A DNA stretch of 64,000 bases from Bradyrhizobium sediminis (GCF_018736085.1 NZ_CP076134.1:2614501-2678500); one strand, 5' to 3'; numbered from the stretch's first letter, positions 8,954-18,893 are shown. Numbers and translations: made by a program. The notes: generated by a model from the sequence alone, not told the origin.

Positions 8954-10066
8954 TTAAATCAGCGACACCAGCCCGCCGCCGTGGCGTTCGAGACGTCCGG
9001 CGAGTTCGAGTTCCAGCAGCACGGCGCGCACCACGGCCGGCGAGACGCCGGCCATCCGGATCAGATCGTCGAGCAGCACCGGCGTCGGCCCGAGCAGGGC
9101 AGTGATGCGCGCGCGGTCGCTTGTTCCGGGCTCGACATCCAGCGGCTCATCGTCGGATTCGCGCAAATCGAGCGGGCGTCCCATGATCGGCTCGACGGCG
9201 GTGATGATGTCGGAGGCTTCCGTGGTCAGCGTCGCGCCCTGCTTGATCAAATCGTTGGTGCCGGCGGCGCGCGGATCGAGCGGCGAGCCCGGCACCGCGA
9301 AAACCTCGCGGCCCTGTTCGGCGGCGATTCTTGCCGTGATCAGCGATCCCGAGCGAAGCGCGGCTTCGACGACGACAACGCCAAGTGCTGCCCCCGAGAT
9401 CAGCCGGTTGCGCCTTGGAAAATCGCGGGCGCGCGGCACGTGCCCCAGCGGCATTTCCGAAATCGCAGCCCCGCCGGAATCGAGTATCGCAGCCAGCAGG
9501 TCTTCGTGCTCGGGCGGATAGATCCGGTCATGGCCGCCGGCCAGCACCGCCACGGTGCCGCCGCTGATACTGGCGCGATGCGCCGCCTGGTCGATGCCGC
9601 GCGCCAGTCCCGACACGATGACAAAACCGGCATCGCTGAGATCGCGCGCCAGGGTGCCGGCAAATTTCAGCCCGGCGCCGGAGGCGTTGCGCGAGCCGAC
9701 CACGGCGATCATCGGCCGCATCAGCGCGTCGGGCGCGCCGCGCACACCGAGCAAGGGCGGCGCATCGTCGAGGGTGGCGAGCCGCGGCGGATAGCTGACC
9801 TCGTCCGGCGCAAGCAGGCTGACGCCGATCCTCTGGCTGGCAGCCAGTTCGGCGCCCGCATCCTCCTCGCTGCAGATCCGGCCCGGACGCGCCGCGCCGC
9901 CACGCCGCGCCAGCTCGGGCAGCCGCTCCAGCGCGGCGCGCGCATTGCCGAAATGATGGAGCAGCGAGCGGAAGGTGCGGGGACCGACATTGTCACTGCG
10001 GATCAGCCGCAGCCGGTCGATCCGCTCGGCGTCGGTGAGGTGGGTGGTGCTGGTTCTAGTGTCCAT
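8954..10066 (-). CDS. dprA: DNA processing protein DprA
   Basis: 370 residues, the length of alphaproteobacterial DprA/Smf, which loads RecA onto single-stranded DNA during transformation. The Rossmann-like core is visible as [14 protein letters not shown] (about 143-156), [29 protein letters not shown] and [10 protein letters not shown]. An N-terminal SAM-like helical region (about 12-80) and a C-terminal winged-helix domain (about 305-370) complete the family architecture. It is normally adjacent to plsY; here an amidase gene on the other strand separates them. Confidence 0.95.
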   Translation of the reverse strand: MDTRTSTTHLTDAERIDRLRLIRSDNVGPRTFRSLLHHFGNARAALERLPELARRGGAARPGRICSEEDAGAELAASQRIGVSLLAPDEVSYPPRLATLDDAPPLLGVRGAPDALMRPMIAVVGSRNASGAGLKFAGTLARDLSDAGFVIVSGLARGIDQAAHRASISGGTVAVLAGGHDRIYPPEHEDLLAAILDSGGAAISEMPLGHVPRARDFPRRNRLISGAALGVVVVEAALRSGSLITARIAAEQGREVFAVPGSPLDPRAAGTNDLIKQGATLTTEASDIITAVEPIMGRPLDLRESDDEPLDVEPGTSDRARITALLGPTPVLLDDLIRMAGVSPAVVRAVLLELELAGRLERHGGGLVSLI

Positions 10067-10133
10067 GCTAGCGCAGCTTCGCCCAACCGTAGGGTGTGAT
10101 CAACTCGTTTTAAGCGCGTGCGGCCTCTCTGCG

Positions 10134-10158
10134 TCATGCCTGGCCTTGTGCCGGGCAT
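10134..10158. repeat. Short hairpin repeat, GTCAT...GCCGGGCAT type
   Basis: ATGCCTGGC and GCCGGGCAT pair around a 5-base loop with one mismatch, preceded by GTC. It resembles the first stem of the element at 42991-43060 and lies between dprA and the amidase, just before the amidase promoter region. Confidence 0.5.
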
Positions 10159-10213
10159 CCTTGCCCGATCCCGGCCCACTCCGTAAAAGCGGTGCGCTCT
10201 TTCACAGGAAACC

Positions 10214-11458
10214 ATGGCCATGATCTCGCTCGCCGACCTCCAGCGCCGCATCGAAGCCGGCGAGCTCTCGCCCGATGCGGCGATCGCGCAGTCGGTCGAG
10301 GCTGTCGACGCGCATGACAAGACCATCGGTGCCTTTGTTTGCCGCGCCGAAGATCCCCGCGCGGCCAATTCCGGCCCGCTGCGCGGCATCGCGGTCGGGA
10401 TCAAGGACATCATCGAGACCTCGGAGTTTCCGACCGAGATGGGTTCGTCGATCTACCGGGGTTTTCGGCCGCGCGCGGATGCGCCCGTGGTGATGATGCT
10501 GAAGCGGGCGGGGGCGACCATCGCCGGCAAGACCACGACGACGGCGTTCGCATTCGTCGACCCGACCGCGACGCTCAATCCGCGCAACCATGGTCATACG
10601 CCGGGCGGCTCGTCCTCGGGCTCGGCGGCAGCGGTCGCAGCCGGCATGATTCCGCTGGCGCTGGGGACGCAGACCGGTGGCTCGGTGATCCGGCCGGCCT
10701 CGTTCTGCGGCGTGGCCGCCATCAAACCGTCGTTCCGGATGCTGCCGACCGTCGGCGTGAAATGTTATTCGTGGACGCTGGATACGGTCGGGCTGTTCGC
10801 GGCCGGGGTCAAAGACCTCGCGCATGGCCTTTCCGCCATGACCAACCGGCCCGAATTGATGCCGAATGCGACGATCGCGACGCCACGCATCGGCGTGGTG
10901 ACGCAGGATTTCGCCGGCGCGCCGGAGCCGGCGGGTGCCGACGCGCTGCGGATCGCAACGCGGGCGGCGGAACGTGCCGGCGCCACCGTCCGCGAACTGG
11001 CCTTGCCCGACATCGTCGCCGAGGCGTGGCGAATTCATCCGACCTTGCAGGAATACGAGGCGCATCATGCGCTGGCCTGGGAATACCGCACGCATCGCGA
11101 CGCCATCCCGCCGCTGCTGCGCGCCAGACTCGACGAAACCACAGGGCTGCTGCCCGCCGACTACGATGCAGCGCGACGGATCGCGAACCGCGCCCGCAAG
11201 GCGCTGGCGCAACTCTTCGACGATGTCGACGTGCTGCTGACATTCTCCGCGCCGGGCGCTGCGCCGAAGGGATTGGCCTCGACCGGCGATCCCCGCTTCA
11301 ACCGGCTGTGGACGCTGATGGGCGTGCCTTGCGTCAACGTTCCCGCCTACGTGGCGGACGGCGGCTTGCCGGTGGGTGTGCAGGTGATCGCGCGGTTCGG
11401 CAATGATACGGGAGCGCTGGAGGCGGCGCGGTTTGTGGAAGAGGCGCTGAGGCGGTGA
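10214..11458 (+). CDS. Amidase signature family hydrolase
   Basis: 414 residues. The Ser-cisSer-Lys catalytic triad of the amidase signature family is intact: K64 in VGIKDII, S133 in PGGSSSGSAAA and S157 in GTQTGGSVIRPAS, with the family's 24-residue spacing between the two serines. It hydrolyses a carboxamide bond, but the substrate is not predictable; the protein is shorter than GatA and lacks GatA context, so it is not the tRNA amidotransferase subunit. An AGGAAACC ribosome site precedes ATG 10214; ATG 10220 is a possible alternative. It is the only plus-strand gene within the otherwise minus-strand pyrB-to-rpmG block. Confidence 0.88.
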   Translation: MAMISLADLQRRIEAGELSPDAAIAQSVEAVDAHDKTIGAFVCRAEDPRAANSGPLRGIAVGIKDIIETSEFPTEMGSSIYRGFRPRADAPVVMMLKRAGATIAGKTTTTAFAFVDPTATLNPRNHGHTPGGSSSGSAAAVAAGMIPLALGTQTGGSVIRPASFCGVAAIKPSFRMLPTVGVKCYSWTLDTVGLFAAGVKDLAHGLSAMTNRPELMPNATIATPRIGVVTQDFAGAPEPAGADALRIATRAAERAGATVRELALPDIVAEAWRIHPTLQEYEAHHALAWEYRTHRDAIPPLLRARLDETTGLLPADYDAARRIANRARKALAQLFDDVDVLLTFSAPGAAPKGLASTGDPRFNRLWTLMGVPCVNVPAYVADGGLPVGVQVIARFGNDTGALEAARFVEEALRR

Positions 11459-11469
11459 TGAAGGTGCCC

Positions 11470-11586
11470 GTCATTCCGGGACACGCGTCTTCGCGTGGAC
11501 CCGGAATCTGGAGGTTGGGGAACGAGATTCCGGGTTCGCGCTAACGCGCGCCCTCAGACGCGCCAATTGGCGCGTCGGGGAATGAC
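11470..11586. repeat. Composite palindromic repeat, family C (GTCATTCCGGG ends)
   Basis: 117 bases bounded by GTCATTCCGGG and CGGGGAATGAC, with internal matched segments ACCCGGAATCT and AGATTCCGGGT and a perfect 20-bp palindrome at 11557-11576. The shorter relative at 47483-47562 has the same ends and core. It lies between the convergent amidase and plsY genes and could act as a bidirectional terminator. Confidence 0.7.
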
Positions 11587-11596
11587 GACTACGTTT

Positions 11597-12190
11597 TCAC
11601 TTCTCCCCGATCCGTCCCTCGGTGCCCGCCTGCAACCGCTTGATGTTTTCGCGGTGCATGTAGAACAGCAGCAAGGTCAGCACGGCGAACAATGAGGCCA
11701 GCGCGAGGTGGCCGAACCACCACAGGAAAATCGGCGTGACGAAGCTGGCGACCAGCGCCGACAGCGACGAGTAGCGCGTCGTCGCGGCGGTCCCAAGCCA
11801 CAACACGCAGAACACCACGGCGGCCGGCCAGAACAGGCCGATCAGCACGCCGATATAAACAGCGACGCCCTTGCCGCCCTTGAACTTCAGCCAGACCGGG
11901 AACAGGTGGCCGAGGAACGCGCCGAGCCCCGCCAGCATCGCGGCGTTGGGGCCGCCGAAATAGCCTGATATCACCACCGCGACCGTGCCCTTCAGCATGT
12001 CGCAGAGCAGCGTCGCTGCGGCGAGGCCCTTGCGGCCGGTGCGCAGCACATTGGTGGCGCCGATATTGCCGGAGCCGATCGAGCGCAGGTCCTGCGTGCC
12101 GGCGAGTTTGGTGAGGAGCAGCCCGAACGGGATCGAGCCGAGGAGATAGCCGAGGATCAAGGCCACCGGCAGCCATGCATCAGGTGACAT
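11597..12190 (-). CDS. plsY: Acyl-phosphate:glycerol-3-phosphate acyltransferase PlsY
   Basis: About 197 residues with five or more hydrophobic helices. PlsY transfers the acyl group of acyl-phosphate to glycerol-3-phosphate, the first step of membrane phospholipid synthesis. All three conserved loops are present: GSIPFG (about 19-24), [15 protein letters not shown] and [14 protein letters not shown] lies 7 bases from ATG 12190 and 4 bases from GTG 12193, so ATG is preferred. It follows pyrX on the same strand, an order common in rhizobia. Confidence 0.95.
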   Translation of the reverse strand: MSPDAWLPVALILGYLLGSIPFGLLLTKLAGTQDLRSIGSGNIGATNVLRTGRKGLAAATLLCDMLKGTVAVVISGYFGGPNAAMLAGLGAFLGHLFPVWLKFKGGKGVAVYIGVLIGLFWPAAVVFCVLWLGTAATTRYSSLSALVASFVTPIFLWWFGHLALASLFAVLTLLLFYMHRENIKRLQAGTEGRIGEK

Positions 12191-12231
12191 CACCGTGCCT
12201 CCCTTTGTCGTGCAACCCGCTTGAAAACGCT

Positions 12232-13533
12232 CTAGACATGCTCAAACACCGTCCGGCCGCCGACGATGGTGCGCACGACGCGGCCCGAGAAGCGGGCTTC
12301 GTCGAACGGCGTGTTCTTGCACTGCGATTTGAGATCGGCGGGATCGAGCACCCACGGCGTGTCGGCATCGATCACGATCACGTCGGCCGGCGAGCCCGAC
12401 CGCAGCGTTCCGCCCGGCAGCCCGAGCAGTTCGGCCGGGCGCGTCGACATCGCGCGGATCAGGGTTTTGAAATCGGTCTCGCCATTGTGGATCAGCCGCA
12501 ACGCCGCCGGCAGGATGGTCTGCAGGCCGATGGCGCCATAGGCGGCTTCCGCAAACGGCAGCCGCTTGACCTCGACGTCCTGCGGATTGTGGTCGGACAT
12601 CACGACGTCGATCAGGCCGGAGGCGACGGCGGCGACCAGCGCGAGGCGGTCGTCCTCGGTGCGCAGCGGCGGCGACAGCTTCAGGAATGTCCGGTAGGGG
12701 CCGATGTCGTTCTCGTTCAGGGTCAGGTGATTGATCGAGACCGAGGCGGAGACCGCGAGGCCCGCATCGCGCGCGCGCTTGAGGATTTCCAGCGACTCGA
12801 TGCAGCTCAGCGAGGCCGCGTGATAGCGCCCGCCGGTCAGTGCGACCAGGCGCATGTCGCGCTCCAGCATCACGGCCTCGGCGGCATTGGGGATGCCGAC
12901 CAGCCCGAGCCGTGCTGCGAACTCGCCCTCGTTCATGACGCCTTCGCCGACGAGGTTGGGATCTTCGGTATGGTGCACGATCAGCGCGTCGAAGTCGCGG
13001 GCATAGGTCAGCGCGCGCCGCATCACCTGCGCATTGGTGACGCTGCGGTCGCCGTCGGTGAACGCCACGGCGCCGGCGGCCTTCAGCAGGCCGATCTCGG
13101 TCATTTCTTCGCCGCGCATGCCTTTTGTCAAAGCCGCCATCGGGTGGATGTTGACGATGGCGGTGTCGCGGGCGCGGCGCAGCACGAAGTCGACCGTGGC
13201 GGAATTGTCGATCACCGGGGAAGTATCGGGCTGGCAGATGATGGTGGTGATGCCGCCGGTCGCCGCCGCCTGGCTCGCGGAGGCAAAGGTTTCGCGGTGG
13301 CTGGCGCCGGGTTCGCCGACGAAGGCGCGCATGTCGATCAGCCCGGGGGCTATGATCTTGCCGGCGCAGTTGATGATATCGGTGCCTTCGGGCACCCCTG
13401 CGGCGCCGATGCCGCGCCTGGAATCGCGGATCACCCCGTCGGCGATCAGGACGTCGCCGGGGCCGTCGAAATCCCTGGAGGGATCGACCACGCGGGCATT
13501 GGCGAGCAGGATCGGGCGGCGGTCGGTCAGCAT
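12232..13533 (-). CDS. pyrX: Dihydroorotase-like protein, probably catalytically inactive (PyrX/PyrC' type)
   Basis: 433 residues with the dihydroorotase amidohydrolase fold. Where active type I enzymes read DMHVHxREPG, this protein reads [10 protein letters not shown] (residues 67-76), so both zinc-binding histidines and the substrate arginine are lost. The later HAP-type motif is also altered (SDHNPQD). In Pseudomonas a similarly degenerate PyrC' is needed only to assemble aspartate carbamoyltransferase with PyrB, and a separate active dihydroorotase is encoded elsewhere. Position 4 bases after pyrB supports the same role here. Automatic annotation would call this pyrC; the missing ligands argue against catalysis. 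Confidence 0.85.
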   Translation of the reverse strand: MLTDRRPILLANARVVDPSRDFDGPGDVLIADGVIRDSRRGIGAAGVPEGTDIINCAGKIIAPGLIDMRAFVGEPGASHRETFASASQAAATGGITTIICQPDTSPVIDNSATVDFVLRRARDTAIVNIHPMAALTKGMRGEEMTEIGLLKAAGAVAFTDGDRSVTNAQVMRRALTYARDFDALIVHHTEDPNLVGEGVMNEGEFAARLGLVGIPNAAEAVMLERDMRLVALTGGRYHAASLSCIESLEILKRARDAGLAVSASVSINHLTLNENDIGPYRTFLKLSPPLRTEDDRLALVAAVASGLIDVVMSDHNPQDVEVKRLPFAEAAYGAIGLQTILPAALRLIHNGETDFKTLIRAMSTRPAELLGLPGGTLRSGSPADVIVIDADTPWVLDPADLKSQCKNTPFDEARFSGRVVRTIVGGRTVFEHV

Positions 13534-13537
13534 GGCC

Positions 13538-14491
13538 TCACGCGTTCGGCAGGTTGCGGGCGAGCGCTTCGAGCACTGCCATCCGCACCGCCACTCCCAT
13601 TTCCACCTGTTCGCGGATCAGCGATTGGGCGCCGTCCGCCACGATCGAGTCGATTTCGACGCCGCGGTTCATCGGCCCCGGATGCATCACCAGCGCGTCG
13701 GGCTTGGCGTAGGCGAGCTTCTTCTGGTCGAGGCCGAAATAGTGGAAATATTCGCCCGACGACGGCACGAACGAGCCGTTCATGCGCTCGCGCTGCAGCC
13801 GCAGCATCATCACGATGTCGGCGCCGTTCAGCCCCTCGCGCATGTCGCGGGCCACTTCGACGCCCATCCGCTCGATGCCGCGCGGCAGCAGGGTGGAGGG
13901 CGCGACCACGCGTACCCGGGCGCCCATGATGTTGAGCAGGAGGATATTGGAGCGCGCCACCCGCGAATGCATGACGTCGCCGCAGATCGCGACCACCAGC
14001 CCTTCGAGCCGGCCCTTGTTGCGGCGGATGGTGAGGGCGTCGAGCAGCGCTTGCGTGGGGTGTTCATGGGCGCCGTCGCCGGCGTTGATCACGGAGCCGT
14101 CGACCTTGCGCGCCAGCAGTTCCACCGCGCCGGAGGCATGGTGCCGGACCACCAGGATGTCCGGGTGCATGGCGTTCAGGGTGACCGCGGTATCGACCAG
14201 GGTTTCGCCCTTGCGCATCGAGGAGGACGACACCGACATGTTCATGACGTCGGCGCCGAGCCGTTTGCCGGCGATCTCGAACGAGGACTGGGTGCGGGTC
14301 GAAGCCTCGAAGAACAGGTTGATCTGGGTGCGGCCGCGAAGCGAGGTCCGCTTCTTGTCGACCTGGCGGTTGAGCTCGACATATTCTTCGGAAAGGTCGA
14401 GCAGGCCGGTGATGTCGGCAGCGGAAAGGCCCTCGATTCCCAGCAGATGCCGGTGACCGAGGACGAAGGTCGATTTCGATGCAGGGGTCAT
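13538..14491 (-). CDS. pyrB: Aspartate carbamoyltransferase catalytic subunit
   Basis: 317 residues. It condenses carbamoyl phosphate with aspartate in pyrimidine synthesis. The carbamoyl-phosphate motif [13 protein letters not shown] (about 60-72) and the downstream HPTQALLD and PGPMNRGVE motifs are intact. ATG 14491 (MTPASKSTF) was chosen over TTG 14530, which would add 13 residues without family support. Its stop lies 4 bases before the pyrX start, so the two are coupled and probably form a dodecameric complex as in Pseudomonas. Confidence 0.95.
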   Translation of the reverse strand: MTPASKSTFVLGHRHLLGIEGLSAADITGLLDLSEEYVELNRQVDKKRTSLRGRTQINLFFEASTRTQSSFEIAGKRLGADVMNMSVSSSSMRKGETLVDTAVTLNAMHPDILVVRHHASGAVELLARKVDGSVINAGDGAHEHPTQALLDALTIRRNKGRLEGLVVAICGDVMHSRVARSNILLLNIMGARVRVVAPSTLLPRGIERMGVEVARDMREGLNGADIVMMLRLQRERMNGSFVPSSGEYFHYFGLDQKKLAYAKPDALVMHPGPMNRGVEIDSIVADGAQSLIREQVEMGVAVRMAVLEALARNLPNA

Positions 14492-14631
14492 TAAAGCGAG
14501 AGCTATAGGCAGGGTTGGCGCGCGGGGCAAGCGCGAATAGGTACCTTGCGAGTTATCCCCCGATCTGTCCGCGGGGAGGGTAAAGAGGGTTGCCGCAATG
14601 TCGCCGCGTTCGGCGCGCGGGAAGGCATAGG

Positions 14632-15438
14632 ATGCAGAAATTGAAGCTGATTGCGGCGATCGCGTTAACCGGTTTTGCCTTGGTTGGCTCCTTGGCTGGC
14701 TCCTTGGCTGGCTCCTTGGCCGCCGGCCCGGCGGCTGCGGCCGCGCAGGCCTTGCCCGGCGGCTTCGTGTTCCTGCGCGACATCGATCCGACCATCCTGC
14801 AGGACATCCGCTACGCCGGGTCGAATAATTTCGTTGGCCGGCGGCTGGCGGGCTACGAGGCGGGCGAATGCGTGGTGAAGCGCCAGGTCGGTTTGGCGCT
14901 GAAGAGCGTCCAGCAGGAACTGGCCAGGCAAAGACTGTCGCTGAAAATGCTGGACTGCTACCGCCCGGCGCGGGCGTCGCACGACATGGTGGTGTGGGCG
15001 CAGAACGGCCGGGAGACGCCGGCCGAGCGGCGCTACAACCCGGCCATTCCCAAGAAGGATCTGTTCCGGCTCGGCTATATCGCCGAGCGCTCCCAGCATT
15101 CGACCGGGGCAGCCCTCGACCTGACCCTGGTCGATCTGGCGGCCGACAATTCTGCCGCTTTCGATCCCGCCAGGGCCTATGCCGACTGCACCGCTGCCGT
15201 CAGCGCCCGCGCGCCGGAAGGCAGCGTCGACATGGGCACCGGCTACGACTGCTCCGACGCCAAGTCGCACGCCGCCGCGCGCTCGATCGCGCCGGATCAG
15301 CGCCGCTGGCGCAACACGCTGGTGGCCGCGATGGCGAAGCAAGGTTTTGTGAACTATTCGAAGGAGTGGTGGCATTTTTCAATGCCGGGCGCGGGCGGAC
15401 CCGCATATGATTTTCCGATCACGCGGCGTGCCAGGTAG
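14632..15438 (+). CDS. Secreted D-Ala-D-Ala dipeptidase, VanX/DdpX-like (peptidase M15D)
   Basis: 268 residues with a Sec signal peptide of about 37 residues ending near AAAAAQA. The mature part carries the M15D pattern: [15 protein letters not shown] near the start, the arginine-containing [10 protein letters not shown], the zinc motif [13 protein letters not shown] (His and Asp ligands) and the catalytic EWWHF near the C-terminus. Such enzymes cleave D-alanyl-D-alanine, for peptidoglycan recycling or turnover rather than vancomycin resistance in Gram-negatives. GGGAAGG lies 6 bases before ATG 14632. The signal peptide contains three copies of a 12-base tandem repeat. No van genes lie nearby. 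Confidence 0.88.
   Translation: MQKLKLIAAIALTGFALVGSLAGSLAGSLAAGPAAAAAQALPGGFVFLRDIDPTILQDIRYAGSNNFVGRRLAGYEAGECVVKRQVGLALKSVQQELARQRLSLKMLDCYRPARASHDMVVWAQNGRETPAERRYNPAIPKKDLFRLGYIAERSQHSTGAALDLTLVDLAADNSAAFDPARAYADCTAAVSARAPEGSVDMGTGYDCSDAKSHAAARSIAPDQRRWRNTLVAAMAKQGFVNYSKEWWHFSMPGAGGPAYDFPITRRAR
14686..14721 (+). repeat. Three 12-bp tandem repeats inside a signal peptide
   Basis: GGCTCCTTGGCT is repeated at 14686-14697 and 14698-14709, with a third copy at 14710-14721 differing in the last base. The unit is in frame and encodes repeated Gly-Ser-Leu-Ala in the hydrophobic core of the dipeptidase signal peptide. Confidence 0.85.
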
Positions 15439-15445
15439 CAAAGCT

Positions 15446-15471
15446 CGTCATTGCGAGCGCTCGCAATGACG
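15446..15471. repeat. Perfect 26-bp palindrome, family B minimal unit
   Basis: CGTCATTGCGAGC followed at once by its exact reverse complement, with no loop. It starts 8 bases after the dipeptidase stop. The same arms bound the longer elements at 37709-37789 and 52639-52726, so this looks like the terminal parts of that element fused without a centre. It may act as a terminator. Confidence 0.8.
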
Positions 15472-15528
15472 GCCTCCCCAATCGGACTGGTTCCGTCGTA
15501 GAATGGTTGCCAATCCAAGGAACGACTC

Positions 15529-17172
15529 ATGACCCAGCCTTCCTTCGCGACCCATGAAGTGTTCAACCAGTCGCCGCCGTTTTGCGATGTCGACCTGTTC
15601 ACCGCAGACCGGCCGCTGGTCGAGGCGGTCGCCGCCAATGGCGGGGCCTCGGCCCAGAAGGAACTGTCCGAATTCGGCCAGCACTGGGGTTCCGCCGCGA
15701 TGGCGGAGCGGGGCCGCATCGCCAACGAGAACACGCCGAAACTGCGGACCTTCGATTCCCGCGGCAACCGCCGCGACGAAGTCGAGTTTCATCCGGCCTA
15801 TCACGAGCTGATGGCGCACAGCGCCCATGGCGGCGTGCACAATTCGACCTGGGACGCGCAGGGCCGGCCGGCCGGCGGCGCGTCGGAAGTCGTGCGCGCG
15901 GCGAAATTCTACATCGCGGCGCAGGTCGAGACCGGCCATCTCTGCCCGGTCACCATGACGCGGGCCTCGGTGGCGGCGCTGGCGGCGCAGCCGGATCTGC
16001 TCGCGAGGACCATGCCCGTGATCGGCACCCGCGCCTACGATCCGACCTTCGCGCCGTGGTGGACCAAGCGGGGCATGACGCTCGGCATGGGCATGACCGA
16101 GAAGCAAGGCGGCACCGACGTGCGCTCCAACATGACCCGCGCCGAACGGGACGGCGACGGCTATCGCATCACCGGCCACAAGTGGTTCATGTCGGCGCCG
16201 ATGTGCGACGCGTTCCTGGTGCTGGCGCAGGCGGAAGAAGGCCTGACCTGTTTCTTCATGCCGCGCTTCAAGCCCGACGGCTCGATCAACGCGGTCCAGT
16301 TCCAGCGGCTGAAGGACAAGCTCGGCAACCGCTCCAATGCTTCCTCCGAGGTGGAATTCGTCGGCGCCCATGCGACGCGGGTCGGCGACGAGGGCACGGG
16401 CATTCGTACCATCATCCAGATGGTACAGCTGACCCGGCAGGACTGCGCGATTGCGTCCGCCGGCCTGATGCGTTCGGGGCTGGCGCATGCGCTGCATCAC
16501 GCCCGTCATCGCAGCGTGTTCCAGAAACACCTCGCCGACCAGCCGCTGATGCAATCGGTGTTGTCAGACATGGCGCTGCACGTCGAAGCGTCGATCGCGC
16601 TGGTGATGCGGCTCTGCCGCGCCTTCGATCAGGCGCCAAACGATCCGGGCGAGGCGGCCTATATGCGGCTGCTGACGCCGGCGATCAAATACTGGGTGTG
16701 CAAATGCGCGCCGGGATTTCTCTACGAGGCGATGGAGTGCCTCGGCGGCAACGGCTATGTCGAGGAGGGCATCCTGGCGCGGCACTATCGGGAGTCGCCG
16801 GTCAATGCGATCTGGGAAGGCTCCGGCAATGTGATGTGCCTCGACGTGTTGCGCGCGCTGTCGCGCGAGGGCGAGGCGGCCGGGGCGGTGCTGCAAGGGC
16901 TCGCCGACGAGGCCAAGGGCCTGCCCGGCGCCGGCGACGCGGTCGCGTTCATCGCCAGGGCCTTCCGCCGTCCGGACGGCGAGCGGGTCGCAAGGCTCGC
17001 AGTCGAGAGGCTGGCGCTGCTGGCGGCGGCGGTGGCGCTCAATAAAGTGTCGCCGCGCCATGCCGAATTGTTCGCGGCGACCCGTCTCGCCGGCAATCAC
17101 GCCAGCATGTACGGCGCGGTCGATCTCGCCAATGACGATGTCCGCAGGTTGCTGGAGCGGGCCTTGCCTTGA
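15529..17172 (+). CDS. aidB: AidB-like acyl-CoA dehydrogenase
   Basis: 547 residues. The acyl-CoA dehydrogenase fold carries GMTEKQGGTDVRSN and ITGHKWFMSAPMCDAF for FAD binding, followed by CLGGNGYVEE and IWEGSGNVMCLDVLR near 405-440, then about 110 extra C-terminal residues. The N-terminal FNQSPPFCDVDLFTADRPL and this extension are typical of the AidB branch (isovaleryl-CoA dehydrogenase-like, linked to the adaptive response to alkylating agents in E. coli). Whether it acts as a DNA-protection protein or a true dehydrogenase cannot be told here. The stop overlaps the next start (TGATG), indicating coupling with the CPBP protease gene. Confidence 0.88.
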   Translation: MTQPSFATHEVFNQSPPFCDVDLFTADRPLVEAVAANGGASAQKELSEFGQHWGSAAMAERGRIANENTPKLRTFDSRGNRRDEVEFHPAYHELMAHSAHGGVHNSTWDAQGRPAGGASEVVRAAKFYIAAQVETGHLCPVTMTRASVAALAAQPDLLARTMPVIGTRAYDPTFAPWWTKRGMTLGMGMTEKQGGTDVRSNMTRAERDGDGYRITGHKWFMSAPMCDAFLVLAQAEEGLTCFFMPRFKPDGSINAVQFQRLKDKLGNRSNASSEVEFVGAHATRVGDEGTGIRTIIQMVQLTRQDCAIASAGLMRSGLAHALHHARHRSVFQKHLADQPLMQSVLSDMALHVEASIALVMRLCRAFDQAPNDPGEAAYMRLLTPAIKYWVCKCAPGFLYEAMECLGGNGYVEEGILARHYRESPVNAIWEGSGNVMCLDVLRALSREGEAAGAVLQGLADEAKGLPGAGDAVAFIARAFRRPDGERVARLAVERLALLAAAVALNKVSPRHAELFAATRLAGNHASMYGAVDLANDDVRRLLERALP

Positions 17173-17951
17173 TGATGGATTCCCTCGATCCCGCCGGTCC
17201 GCCGGTCACGGTGAGGCCTGCCCGGCACGCGCCACGAATCTGGAAGTTCTGGGGCACCGCGCTGTGGGGCCTGTTCATCTTCGCCGCGCTGTTCGTGGGA
17301 CAGATCGCGGTCGTGGCCTGGTTCGTGCTGCGGCGGGAAGGGCCGATCGACATCGTCGCCGCTATCCACGTGCTCGGCGGCGGCCTCACCATCTCGCTCT
17401 CGGTGATCACGGGGGTGCCGGCCGCGCTCGGCGCGATGTGGATCGCCACTCACCGGTCGCGCACGCCGTTTGCCGAATACCTCGCGCTGCGTTGGAGCAC
17501 GTGGGGCAATCTGGCGATCGGCGTCGGCGCGCTGTTCGTGCTGGTCGTCGGATGGGACCTGCTGTCGCGCGCGCTTGGCCGCGAAGTCGCGCCGGGTTTC
17601 ATGGTCGACGTGCTGAAATCGGCGCGCGCCGATGGCGCGTTGTGGCTCCTGATCGTCGCGTTCTGCGTCGCCGCGCCGGTCTCGGAGGAATTCTTTGCCC
17701 GCGGCTTTCTCTACCGCGGCTGGTCGGAATCGTTTCTCGGGGTTCCCGGCGCCATTCTGCTGTCGTCGCTGGTATGGACCGCGCTGCACCTGCAGTACGA
17801 CTGGTTCTTCTTCGCCGAAGTGTTTTCGATCGGGCTATTGCTCGGCTGGCTCCGCTATCGCAACGGTTCGACCTGGCTGACGGTGGTCGTGCACGGCCTC
17901 AACAATCTCGCCGCGACGCTGCAGAGCATGTGGCTCGCGGCGTACGGATAG
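17172..17951 (+). CDS. CPBP family intramembrane glutamic endopeptidase
   Basis: 259 residues, multispanning. The Abi/CPBP motifs are present in order: the paired glutamates EEFFARGFLYR (about 175-185), then SLVWTALHL (histidine of motif 2) and a final HGLNN histidine/asparagine motif. This family includes Rce1 prenyl-protein proteases and bacterial self-immunity proteins. Its ATG shares a base with the stop of the AidB-like gene, so it is translationally coupled to it. The substrate is unknown, and no bacteriocin genes are nearby. Confidence 0.85.
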   Translation: MMDSLDPAGPPVTVRPARHAPRIWKFWGTALWGLFIFAALFVGQIAVVAWFVLRREGPIDIVAAIHVLGGGLTISLSVITGVPAALGAMWIATHRSRTPFAEYLALRWSTWGNLAIGVGALFVLVVGWDLLSRALGREVAPGFMVDVLKSARADGALWLLIVAFCVAAPVSEEFFARGFLYRGWSESFLGVPGAILLSSLVWTALHLQYDWFFFAEVFSIGLLLGWLRYRNGSTWLTVVVHGLNNLAATLQSMWLAAYG

Positions 17952-17960
17952 GGCGCTCTC

Positions 17961-18887
17961 TTACGCCACCAGCGCAATCGCGATCGGCATGGTGATGGCC
18001 GCAAGGATGGTCTGCAGCGTGATGATCTGCGCCAATAGCGGTGCGTCGCCGCCCATCTGGCGGGCCAGCACGTAGGCGCTCGACGATGTCGGCACCGAGG
18101 TGCAGCACACTACGACCACGAGATTGGGCCCTGAGACCTCAAACAGCAGCGCCAGCGCCACCGCGACCGCCGGCATCAGGACCAGCTTGAGGAAGATGGT
18201 CAGCGCCGCCGGGGCGCTGGGGCGGAACAGTCCTTCGAGGTGCAGGCCGGCTCCGGTGACCAGCAGGCCGATCGCCAGCGACGAACTGCCGAGGGCGCTG
18301 GCGACTTCGTGCCAGACGCGCGGCAGCGGCAGATGCGACAGGTTGATGGCAAGGCCGATCGCGCAGGCCCAGATCAGGGGATTGCGCACCACGGTCATGG
18401 CGATGGTGCGGATCGACTGCTTGTCCGGTGAGGCGTAGTGCGCCAGCACGGTAACGCTGAGCACATTGACCAGCGGGATGATCGCCACCATCGCCACCGA
18501 GGCCAGCGCGAGGCCGAGATTGCCGTAGAGATTTCCGGCGACCGCGAGCGCGACATAGGTCTGCCAGCGCGTCGCGCCCTGAAAGATCGAGGTGAAAGCC
18601 GGGCCGTCGACCATGCCCTTGGCGGCCAGCAAGGGCCGCAGGGCCAGGCACAGTCCCGACATCAGCAGCGCCGACAGCAGCAGCGCGCCACCGACGCCGG
18701 CGACCGGCACCGTTGCCAGGTCCGCCTTGGCCACGGTCTCGATCAAGAGGGCCGGGAACAGCACGTAATAGACCAGCCGTTCGAGGCCGTGCCATTGCGT
18801 CTCCAGCCGCATCAGGCTTCGCTTCAGGCCGAAACCCATCACGATCAGCAGGAAAACCGGCGCCAGCGCGCCGAGAACGACACCCAT
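17961..18887 (-). CDS. AEC family transporter
   Basis: 308 residues with about ten hydrophobic helices and the two-lobe pattern of the auxin efflux carrier family, including PALLIETVAKAD near residue 45 and the glycine/serine-rich CCTSVPTSSSAYVLARQMGGD near the C-terminus. Bacterial members carry malate, malonate or other small organic acids; the substrate here is unknown. Its start lies 6 bases after the ruvX stop, so it is probably cotranscribed with ruvX. Confidence 0.85.
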   Translation of the reverse strand: MGVVLGALAPVFLLIVMGFGLKRSLMRLETQWHGLERLVYYVLFPALLIETVAKADLATVPVAGVGGALLLSALLMSGLCLALRPLLAAKGMVDGPAFTSIFQGATRWQTYVALAVAGNLYGNLGLALASVAMVAIIPLVNVLSVTVLAHYASPDKQSIRTIAMTVVRNPLIWACAIGLAINLSHLPLPRVWHEVASALGSSSLAIGLLVTGAGLHLEGLFRPSAPAALTIFLKLVLMPAVAVALALLFEVSGPNLVVVVCCTSVPTSSSAYVLARQMGGDAPLLAQIITLQTILAAITMPIAIALVA

Positions 18888-18893
18888 CGCCAG

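Noticed and set aside
12175..14494. Two long plus-strand frames opposite pyrX and pyrB
   Set aside because: Antisense shadows of genes with clear family motifs; no ribosome sites and no recognisable sequence.
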